A program made the translations under genes and the position numbers. The notes under the pieces are model-generated. The model was not told the DNA's origin. It saw nothing but the letters and a program-made list of their open reading frames with translations, and did no database searches. A DNA stretch of 64,000 nucleotides from Adiantum capillus-veneris (Eukaryota; Streptophyta; Polypodiopsida; Polypodiales; Pteridaceae), in assembly GCA_014529385.2 (NCBI GenBank), contig CM043944.1:61635748-61699747 (forward strand). Reading direction: 5' to 3'. This document shows positions 54,384 to 64,000 of this stretch, piece after piece (the stretch's first letter is position 1; every line of letters starts with the position of its first letter).

Positions 54384-57300
54384 TGTAGAGTGCGTAGGTG
54401 ATGGAGAAGGTAGGAAGAAGACTACGCACACACACCAACACACATCGAGACACACACACACAATCGTTACCCTGCAGAGCAGCAGCATTCAACGTGCTGC
54501 TACACTCATCTTCTCTTTGAACTATTATCCAAAGTATATTTACAACATGGTATAGTCAGTGTCGGGCCGCCCATAGCACAACGGACATATTCTTTAACAT
54601 CATATTCTTTAACACTCCCCTCAAGCTCAGAATGAGCTTGCATATGATGGATTCCCAATGCTTCACGAAAGTATCAAAAATTCTCCTTTCCAAGAGCTTC
54701 TGTAAATATACCGCAACTTGATCATTTGTCTTCACATACACCAAATCAATCTCACTGCCAAAACTTTTTCTCTAATGAGGTGATAATGTACTTCAATGTG
54801 TTTGGTGCGAGCATGGTAAACTGGATTCTTTGTCAACATGATGCTGCTAATATTATCACAATATATAATGACACTGTCAAGATTGTCAAAACCAAAGTCT
54901 ACCATAAGTACTCTCAACCATGACTCTTTACATGCTGCCAAAGCTACTCCACGATATTCAGCTTCTGTACTTGATAATGCTACAGTTAATTGCTTCTTGC
55001 TACTCCAACTTATCATACCATTGCCAATGAAAAATGGATAACCACTTGTAGATCTTCTATCCATAAAATCTCCTGCCCAATCTGCATCTGTGTAACCATA
55101 AAGACAAAGCTTCCCATTCTTTCATAAAACATTTCATAACTGACAGTGGAATTACATATTCTCATAATCCGTCTCACTGCATCAAGATGACTTTTACATG
55201 GATTTTGCATGAATTGACTCAGAACACCCACTTCATAACTCAAATCTAGCCTTATTATTGTCAAGTAAATAAGACTTCCAACCATCTTGCGATACATAGT
55301 GACATCCTCAATGTAATGTCCATCATCAAACAACTTCACATTTTGATCAAGAGGTGTATCAACCGGTTTGCACGCTGTCATTCCATACTTCTCAAGCATA
55401 TCCAACGCGTATTGTCTTTGTATCATCCAATTTCATGATAAAGTGTCGACAATTTCAATTCCCAAAAATATCTCAACTCACCAGGTCCTTCATGTTGAAA
55501 TTCTCTCAACAAACTCTTCTTGACATGCAAAATTTGTTCATCAAGACTTCTAGTGAGAATCAAGTCATCAACATAGATAACAATAACGACGATCTCTCCA
55601 TCAACATGCTTCAAAAACAATGAGTGATCAGTAGTAGACTGCTTAAATCCAATCTTCTTCAAGAATCTAATTATCTTTTCACACCAAGCTCTAGATGCTT
55701 GCTTCAAACCATACAATTCTTTCTTCAGCTGACACACATAATATGGAAAATCTGGATGTTGATAACCTCTGGCTGTATCATATAAACTTCTTCTTCCAAG
55801 TCACCATTCAAGAATGCATTATCGACATCCATTTGCCGTAACTTCCAACCGAACATACTTGCCATTGCTATCACCAATCTGATTGTTGTCATCTTTGCAA
55901 CTGGACTAAATGTCTCATCATAATCAAGACCTTTGTTTGTGCATAACCTTTAGCAACAAGCCTCGCTTTGTATCTTTCCACACTACCATCTAACTTGCAC
56001 TTGACTTTGTATACCCATTTTGAACCAATGCTTTCTTTCCACTTGGCAAGCAAACCAAATCCCAAGTGTCATTCTTCACAAGAGCATCCATCTCATCATT
56101 CATAGCTGACTCCCATTCTGATTTTCCAATTGCCTCTTGAAAACATGTAGACTCTTTATGTTGCACACGTGAAACCCTGTCTGCATAATGTGTACGAATG
56201 TAACCGTTGTATGTCAATCTATCAACTCTTGCATATGGGGGTACATATTTTCTCATCATGCTTACTGCCAAGTGTCCTCAAATGTGGTAAACCATGCTCT
56301 TCATCGAGGCTTTCATCTCCAGAACTCTCCTCAACCACTTTCTTCTTGCATTTCTCGTCTTGCTTCTTATCTTGCAAACGACTGCTCCATGGGGTTGACA
56401 CTTCCTGTACTCTTCTCTGCCATATGTGGTCCTAAGATACATCTTGTTGATGGTCCTGGCTTATCAACAACATTACGCATCTATTCTCTTGTTCTTCATA
56501 AGAACTCTAAGAATACCTCAAATGCCTCTGACTTTGCCTTTAGAAAGTAAACCCATGTCATTCTGCTGTAATCATCTGTGAATGTGATAAATATCAACAA
56601 CCATTTGGCTTAGCATGATCACAAGGTCCCCAAATATCTGAATGAACAATTTCAAAGAACTTTGGCTAATTATCCCCCTCTTTGGAAATGGTAAACGAAA
56701 TTGCTTTCCAAATTGGCAAGCTTCACAAACATGATCAAAATTCAATCTGCCAAATTTTGGTAATCCACGTACAATTTGATTTGATTGCATATGCTTTACT
56801 CTTCTAAAATTGACATGACCAATCCTCTTATGCCATAACTCTACCCAATCATCTTGAGTGGCTGATTTATTTGCATACATACCGCTGTGTAAACATGGAT
56901 CTCCAGCTTTCAATGAGAACAAGCGACCTTTCTTTTCCCACGTGCCAATATCTTGCCTGGTCTGCCTTTTTGAAACTCCTCTATGAAACAGCCATAACGA
57001 TTAAAACGGACTTGCAACCCTTGATCTGTCATTTGTACAAGTGATGCTTAAATTCTTTGTGATTGAAGGCACATATAGAACATCTCCCAATGTGTTGTAT
57101 GTCCCATCTTTTTCTAGAAATGGAACTGAACCACATGTGTAATCGGAGCATAGTATCATCACCTGTAGTGACAAACTCATCTCTTCTAACTTCTCTTTTC
57201 TGTCAAACCATTCACCATGATATGTCATATGATTTGTGGGCACCACTATCTAAATACCAATCATCTGTATGATGTGGCTCCACCATGCTCCCAACAACAT

Positions 57301-59134
57301 GCTCCATAGGAAATAAATGTCCACTCGATCTATTGTCATATATATTTTGATCATGAGGATTGTATCCAACAAAGTTTCCTCCATGTCTGCATAACCTCGG
57401 CCTCTTCCACCACGATCACGATTTTGATTTAGCCTCGTGTAACATTCTCTTTCAAGTGATCATAAATTCCACATCTGTTACAATATCCATCTCTTTGAGG
57501 ATGTACAAATTGTCCACCTCCACGTCCACAAGTCGGGCTCTCCCCCTACCTCTTTCGTTGTAATCATTATAACTTTGACTTTGTTGGTTTTGCCATTGAC
57601 CTCTTCCAACATTGTTTCCACGACCATAGTTTTCTCTTCCACCTCTATTGTTTCCATGACCTCTAGATTAAAAAAACTAATCTTTGGAATTTTTATTTGA
57701 TGTAGAAGGACCTGACTTGCCTAACTTCACCTCTTCTTGCAAACAAAGGTTTACTAACTCTTCAAAATCAAGCATGTGTCTCGAGCATATATAGATGTAT
57801 CCAATGACTTGTATTCCGGTCCCCAAACCATTCAAGTCACTGAAACTAAGTCATCATCTGGAACTTCAACATTAAATGCTCGCAAGATCTTCCTATATTT
57901 GCTTTATCTCTGTCACATAATCTAATATGGATCTATTTCCTCGCCATACACAATGTAACCTTTGCTTCAAGTGAACTTTTCGTGGTTCTGTATTGAGGTT
58001 GTTCATTCTTGCTAGTATCTCCATGCTTCCTTTGGAGATTGAGCCTTCTTCACATGTGGTTATAAAGAAGTCACTAATGCATAGTGAAAGCCAATGCATC
58101 ACTTTTTCTTGAATTCTCGATCCACTTCTTGTAAGCTTCTACTCCTCCTTGACCATGTTTTTATGTGCTTCAACATTCTCTTTAATGGATGTATAAACTA
58201 AAACAATGTCCACATGGACCTGTATGCAAATGCAATCCATACGCTATCCTGTACCACATATCCATACATCCACCTTCATCCCATAGTCGTAAATGACATA
58301 TGAGGTCTTTAGCGGGTCTAGTCGGGGGTTCGCTCCAGTATCTAGTCCACCTTGACAAGGTACCAAAGCTCCCAAGGCATGGCTTCAGAAAACCTCACTC
58401 GACCCTCACAAAGGCTGCAACTTTCCAAAATACATTAACCACATATCCATACATAACCACAAAGTACTCAATCTGACAATATAACCGCCTCAACTTCTTC
58501 CCACAACCTTTCTTACATAGGTGGTTGTCCATAACGGACCCACAACATCCAAACATAATCTTTGATACACAATATCATGATGCAAAAGCTTTATTTCTCT
58601 CTCCAAAACCTGTGTAAATGCTAAATTCTTCACCTGTAACCTATAAATCTACTGTCGAGTGCGAAACTGGAAATCTCCTATGGCTATGTGAGTTGGCTGT
58701 TTGCTGCAGAAAATTTCTATTTTTGGCAGATCTAAGTATGTCAATGCGTCCAGAATGCCAAAAACATAAAGATAGACTCCGGGATCACGTAGTTCGGAGT
58801 GGAGGGAGTTATGACCAAAAAACCTCTCTTTTTGGATGTTTTCCAGAGCTGCAGAAATCTGTGTATTGACTATAGCTCCTTAAACTGAGCTCTGATACCA
58901 CTTTGTAGAGTGCGGAGATGATGGAGAAGGTAGGAAATAAGACTACGCACACACACCAACACATCACAACACACACACACACAATCATTACCCTGCAGCA
59001 GCAGCCATTCAACATGCTGCTCACACTCATCTTCTCTTTGAGCTACTATCCAAAGTATATTTACAACATGGTATAGTCAGTGTCTTGCCGCCCATAGCAC
59101 AGCGGCATATTCTTTAACATCATATTCTTTAACA
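54384..59134 (-). mobile_element. Copia B, copy 2, shortened by two deletions
   Basis: LTRs at 54,384-54,614 and 58,904-59,134 with the same ATAGA flanks. Domain fragments in order: RNase H (55,426-54,732 in three frames), RT (55,737-55,423, IYVDDLILT intact), integrase/RT start (56,271-55,990), zinc-finger region (56,922-56,572), protease (57,246-57,001, shifted at the active site), gag (58,102-57,893). A 566-base deletion at 56,500/56,501 removes integrase core DNA, and a 344-base deletion near 58,181-58,190 removes the gag N-terminus. Many one-base indels break every frame. Confidence 0.93.
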
Positions 59135-60664
59135 ATAGATTGTCAGATTTTTGTACTTCCAACATGTGTGGAAGACCAAGAAGTGTTCAGTTTTTGGGAA
59201 CACCTTGAAACAACTAGATTCATTGAAATTATACAAGAAAGTAGGAAAGAAATTGTTGACATAGGAAAAACACAAGAACTTTGATGAGTGGAATTGGGTT
59301 ATTGATGCCACAAGGATTGAATATATTTGTGAGTCCTTGCCCAAAGTCCTACATCAAGGTGTGGTAGGGTGGCTCCCCTGTTAGCCAATGTACCTACAAT
59401 TGTGGGAAGACGTCATGGCTCAGCTTGAGCATGACTTAAATTTGTAGTTTTTTGGTTTATGCCAATATAATTCACTCACAATTGTGAGTCTTGCCCAAAT
59501 TTCTTTTTTTTAAAGGAAATGGACCCTTATGAGCTTATGAGGCTCTTAAATCAAGGAAATATTTTACAAAATTGCTATATTGGGTATGGGTGCGATATGC
59601 AGGGGGTGAAATAGGCCCCACAAAATCAATGCCCCATTTTGCAAATGCCCTTCCTCCCATCATTGGCCATAGTGGCATCTCATCTCTCTTAATCAGCACC
59701 TTGTGCGCTCCAATGGCGTCACAACGCTTGACAAACTCGTCGGCATCCATATGCAATGTATGCCACCATATTCCTATGGTTAAGAAAATTTTTGTTGATT
59801 GCCAAAAATCCATTCCCTCCCACACAATCATTACCCTGCAGCAGCAGCCATTCAACATGCTGCTCACACTCATCTTCTCTTTGAGCTACTATCCAAAGTA
59901 TATTTACAACATGGTATAGTCAGTGTCTTGCCGCCCATAGCACAGCGGGCATATTCTTTAACATCATATTCTTTAACAATAGATTGTCAGATTTTTGTAC
60001 TTCCAACATGTGTGGAAGACCAAGAAGTGTTCAGTTTTTGGGAACACCTTGAAACAACTAGATCATTGAAATTATACAAGAAAGTAGGAAAGAAATTGTT
60101 GACATAGGAAAACACACAAGAACTTTGATGAGTGGAATTGGGTTATTGATGCCACAAGGATTGAATATATTTGTGAGTCCTTGCCCAAAGTCCTACATCA
60201 AGGTGTGGTAGGGTGGCTCCCCTGTTAGCCAATGTACCTACAATTGTGGGAAGACGTCATGGCTCAGCTTGAGCATGACTTAAATTTGTAGTTTTTTGGT
60301 TTATGCCAATATAATTCACTCACAATTGTGAGTCTTGCCCAAATTTCTTTTTTTAAAGGAAATGGACCCTTATGAGCTTATGAGGCTCTTAAATCAAGGA
60401 AATATTTTACAAAAATTGCTATATTGGGTATGGTGCGATATGCAGGGGGTGAAATAGGCCCCACAAAATCAATGCCCCATTTGCAAATGCCCTTCCTCCC
60501 ATCATTGGCCATAGTGGCATCTCATCTCTCTTTATCAGCACCTTGGTGCGCTCACATGCGTCACAACGCTTGACAAACTCGTCAGCATCCATATTGGCCA
60601 ATGTATGCCACCATATCCTATGGTTAAGAAAATTTTTGTTGTCTTATTGCCTGAAAAATTTCCT
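58977..60664. repeat. 844-bp local re-duplication inside copy 2
   Basis: The stretch from inside the copia B 5' LTR (CACACAATCATTACCC at 58,977) through gypsy C integrase to about 59,800 is repeated from 59,821. The join at 59,800-59,820 has a garbled version of the expected integrase sequence. The second repeat thus carries a partial LTR ending at 59,978 that is not part of an element. Confidence 0.9.
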
Positions 60665-60918
60665 CCACTTCTGCCTCCATGTGCATGTTCTAGAATCAGC
60701 AGGTATTCACTTTCACTTGCACAGATTCTAAGTTGATTGTCCTTTCCTCGCTTATAGAGTTGGTTCCCAATTAAACTAAAGTCGCGGACCTCCAGCTCTA
60801 TAGCCCTTTTCCGTCCTCTTGTTATGTTTTCAAGAAACGTTCTTGTAGGTAAGAAATCAATGATATATTGACTCCATGCAGGTGCAATGTTTACCTGAAA
60901 CAATGTCGCGTGATCCAC
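59535..60918 (-). pseudogene. Gypsy C integrase fragments, copy 2 (two partial copies)
   Basis: 60,918-60,535 has the N-terminal part to the His/Cys finger, broken near 60,590; 60,601-60,419 repeats FVKRCDACERTK. A further partial copy, 59,873-59,535, is fused at its start to LTR-derived sequence and has the finger changed (RCDAIG). All arise from the local re-duplication. Confidence 0.87.
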
Positions 60919-61173
60919 TGGTCATTTTGCACTACATATAGTACAATTGTTAACATAAGCATGTGTGTCAGCATACATAGTTGGCCAATAAACCCCTAAT
61001 TGTTTCAGTCTTTGGTGTGTTTTCATTGTTGAACAATGAAATACACAATCCTAAAACGTGTGCTTTCTTCAAGATAACACTCAAATTCCTCTGGATTTTA
61101 TACATAATCGTAGAATTTGGTCCTATCCTAGATGATACAATTGTCCTGCAATCAACTGGAAGTTTTTTGTTTT

Positions 61174-61599
61174 TCAAATTGTTTGATGTTTTGGATTTGT
61201 CTTCCTTGTTATCAAATCTACCTCCAAAGGAAAGAATGCTAACAATTTCCTGAGACCATTTGGTATCATTTCAATATTGAAAACATACGCGTCAGGTATG
61301 TCATCATCTACTCCTTCAGAAGCTTCCCATTTTGTAGCTTGAAAGATGATCCGCCCGTAGATGAGTTTTACCCTTTTTGACCACCACTGTAAAATCAAAC
61401 TCTAGCAATATAATAAACCAACATACAATTCTCCCAATATTGCATGGTTTATTTACCAGATACAAAAGAGCTTGATGATCTGTGAAGAACACAAATTTGT
61501 TTGCGAGCAAGTAATGCCGAAATTTCTTTACAGCATATGATCTGTGAAGAACACAACTTTGTTTGCGAGCAAGTAATGCCGAAATTTCTTTACAGCAAA
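61174..61599 (-). pseudogene. Gypsy C RNase H, copy 2, with 62-bp internal repeat
   Basis: Frames 61,510-61,316 and 61,398-61,174 cover the same region as 45,641-45,270, split by indels. ATGATCTGTGAAGAACACAA occurs at 61,475 and 61,537, a 62-base tandem repeat absent from copy 1. Confidence 0.87.
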
Positions 61600-61779
61600 A
61601 TCATTCCTAACCCCTCTCTTTTAGTGGTTTTGTATTTCTTTTATGCACTATTTAACTGTCGTCTTGCATAACAAACTGTAAAATCCATTGTTTCGTCTCC
61701 ACGTTGAGCCAGAATACTCCCGATTGCATATGCATATGCATCAATGTGAACATGGAATATTTTTTTCCAATCTGGTGCC

Positions 61780-62720
61780 TTAAGTACGTGCTGATTCAAG
61801 GTTTTCCTTCAGCTTTTGGAATGAAGTTTCACACTCCTCAGTCCAATCGAAACTGTCTAACAAACGATACAGAGGTTGTGCGATGATTGCATACATATAT
61901 ATGAGTCTTCGATAATATCCACAGTGTCCCATGAAGTATTGCACTTGTTTCGCATTAGTAGGATTGGGTAAGTCTACTATGACTTTGATTTTGTCTAGGT
62001 CAGTGGTTATGCCATTTATTGAGACAACGTGTCCTAAGATGCAGCCTTGCCTAACCATAAAAATGCACTTTTCCGGGTTAAGACATATTTGATATGTTCT
62101 GCACTTCTCAAATACATTTTGTAAATGGTCAATATGTTCCTCTCGTAGAAGAGAGTGTACACAAAGATCATCCATATATATTTCTAAGAATATTCTCAGG
62201 TATTCTTTGAACGCATGCGTCATTAACCTTTGAAAGGTAACTGGGGCATTAGTTAAGCCGAAAGACATAACTCTATACGCGTATATTCTCCATTCTGTGG
62301 CAAATGCTGTTTTGTGTTGATCCTCTATTGCAATTGTCAGTTGGTTATACCCTGAAAACCCATCTAGAAAGGAATAAGCCCGTTTCCCGGCCACCCTCTC
62401 AAGTACATGTTCTGTGATCGGCAAGGGATAATTATCCCTTATGGTGGCTGCATTTATCTTTTTGAGGTTCACACACACTCGCAGCTTTCTGTCTTTTTGG
62501 GGACAACCACAATGGGTGACACCCAATCTGTATGCTCGATTTCATAGATGAATTCAACATCCATCAGCTTGTCAATCTCCTCTTTGATTCGTTTAGCAAA
62601 TGTGTCATTATATGTATAAGGACATTGTTTGCTAGGTTTGGCATCTGATTTCAAAGGAATTGTACGTTGGCATATCGATGGATCAACTCCTTTGAGGTCT
62701 TTGTAGGACCATGCAAACAC
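61780..62720 (-). pseudogene. Gypsy C reverse transcriptase, copy 2
   Basis: Frames 62,720-62,469 and 62,526-61,780 with the same one-base offset as copy 1, so the frameshift predates duplication or is shared sequence. EIYMDD intact and the canonical FSGYNQ retained. About nine substitutions separate the copies over 2.3 kb. Confidence 0.92.
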
Positions 62721-63069
62721 ATCTTTATACTTCTTGAGAAGTTGTGTTAGTTGTTCTTCTTCTCCAGGCTCTAAATCAATTGCGATATAGACCGGCTGAG
62801 GCTTTTCACCTGGTTCAAAGAGGTCTATCCTTTTTGCATTTTCTGGCCCATCGCTGGTTTGTTCTTTCCCTGACTGGTGGTGTCATTATGATTTTTTTGT
62901 CCTGGATGGTGAATTTTCTATAGTGTGATGGTACATTCATGTTTCCTTTTTCTGACTCCTCCTTACCATCACTTTCTTCCTCAGTCGTCTATACCTCTCG
63001 TAAAGACCGTTTTAGTTCTTGGTATTTCTGTTTACGCTCCAATTTGGTCCACTCTGGGTCTTTTTTTTA

Positions 63070-64000
63070 TTATTGAGATTTTTTTTATTTTGTTTCTGTT
63101 TTAGCTTTCCATACTTGTTTTATTTTCTCTTGCGTCCATTCCATTCGCACTCTTGAGAATCTTCCTGATATTTGGTCTTTTACACAATCCTCTGCCTTGA
63201 CAAGCATTAGATAGTGAGTTTTATCTTTTATCGTGGGGATCAGGTTCTCTCTCATTTTGTTTTCTACTCGTTTTCTCCTATACCGTTCTTGGCGTCTAGG
63301 ATGCTAATTGGCAAAATCATAAAACTTGATATTCTCTGTTTTCTCCCCACGCTCGCTTGAGCTGTCTGAACACTCATTATCTGCATCGCTATTTACCTCC
63401 AGATGCTCAGAGGAGTTATAAAACTCTTCTTGTTCTTGTGGTTCTACAATCTCATCTCCTCCTGGTATAAGGTTGTAATAGGGTAGCACATCATAGCCAT
63501 CCTTATTGCAAAATTTTATCGTTGGGCTATCTGTAATGGTACAGACATCCAATGTTGCTAGTATGTGTTCCCATTCCAGAGGTTTCAGGGCATCTTCAGG
63601 AAAAGGTTCCGAAATATAATCCTTGTTCTCAATAGGCTCTTTCTAAGACACATTCCTCTCTTTTTAAGCTCCCACAATGTGAAGCTCCGCACATCCATAT
63701 CTCTTTTTGTTTCCCTAACCATGCTGGGAGTTCCGACCCTGCCAATGTAGCTGAATCAAACTCTTCCACTGGTGTTTGGTTCACATCTTTGTAAGTATGG
63801 TCTTTTAGGTGTATTTTGGTTGTAGTCTTGCCATGTCTGAGGTATATGTGTAACAAGACTTGATTTTGAGGTGTTTTAGTAATAAATTTTGTTTTCTAGG
63901 AAGTTTTGGTCGTTTTAAAGTTAGTCCACTGTGTAGAAGGATGTGTGGATTGTTTTCGTCCAATAAAATTTTTTGATCCGGAAGGCACTTTCTGGGGCAT
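63070..64000 (-). pseudogene. Gypsy C N-terminal frames, copy 2
   Basis: Frames 63,856-63,629 and 63,552-63,304 are identical to those of copy 1. The window ends within the leader, about 367 bases before the expected end of the unit. Confidence 0.5.

Larger units (their letters stand above)
48405..64000. repeat. Tandem duplication unit, copy 2 (runs off the window)
   Basis: Corresponds to 32,446-48,037 of copy 1. Up to about 53,760 there are almost no differences (one substitution at 50,203, CA-repeat length, one base near 51,893). From about 53,760 to 61,700 there are dozens of one-base indels, two deletions (566 and 344 bases), an 844-base and a 62-base duplication. From 61,700 on there are only scattered substitutions. 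Confidence 0.97.

Noticed and set aside
1-64000. CRISPR array, bacterial operon or phage system
   Set aside because: No regularly spaced short direct repeats with unique spacers, no bacterial-type genes; the content is plant transposable elements.

Overview
The window is nuclear DNA of a land plant with a repeat-rich genome, almost certainly a seed plant or other large-genome plant; the species cannot be named from the sequence. The evidence is nested Ty1/copia and Ty3/gypsy LTR retrotransposons (one gypsy with a chromodomain, two pol types with plant Tat/Athila-like features), initiator-tRNA-Met primer sites, CACTA (En/Spm) transposase remnants, an L1-type LINE, long dinucleotide arrays and no bacterial-type gene organisation. 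I see no certain host gene. One 43-codon membrane microprotein candidate at 11,764-11,895 is the best non-transposon coding signal.

Layout. 1-3,860: a decayed + strand copia integrase/RT, split by about 2 kb holding a G-box palindrome, a 61-bp duplication and a ~155-bp tandem array that itself contains a MITE-like TIR element. 4,130-6,480: an LTR-like promoter, an AT-rich ~150-bp tandem array and a 240-bp tandem duplication. 7,090-9,260: CACTA transposase fragments and subterminal repeats. 9,260-16,440: mostly unassigned DNA with minisatellites and microsatellites. 16,440-17,087: LINE remnant. 17,088-27,095: a 5'-truncated minus-strand chromovirus with an unusually short (130 bp) 3' LTR, split between RNase H and integrase by a complete 5,855-bp non-coding LTR element (LARD) with perfect CCATC target duplications. 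27,393-31,650: a + strand Tat-like RNase H/integrase with its 3' LTR.

From 32,446 the window is dominated by a direct tandem duplication with a 15,959-bp unit: copy 1 is 32,446-48,404 and copy 2 runs from 48,405 past the window end. Each copy carries, on the minus strand, a gypsy gag and protease/RT with two paralogous leader ORFs, a lone short chromovirus 5' LTR with primer site, a complete copia element (LTRs, ATAGA target duplication, PBS, PPT, gag-PR-INT-RT-RH), and a second gypsy (RT, RNase H, truncated integrase). Copy 2 is near-identical for about 5 kb, then has many one-base indels, two deletions and two local re-duplications. The duplication may therefore be real, a merged haplotype, or an assembly error; raw reads would decide.

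Functionally these are parasitic polyproteins: gag packages RNA, protease matures it, RT/RNase H copies it, integrase inserts it. Nearly all are broken by stops or frameshifts. The intact LTR/PBS ends of the LARD suggest mobilisation in trans by an autonomous partner not present here.
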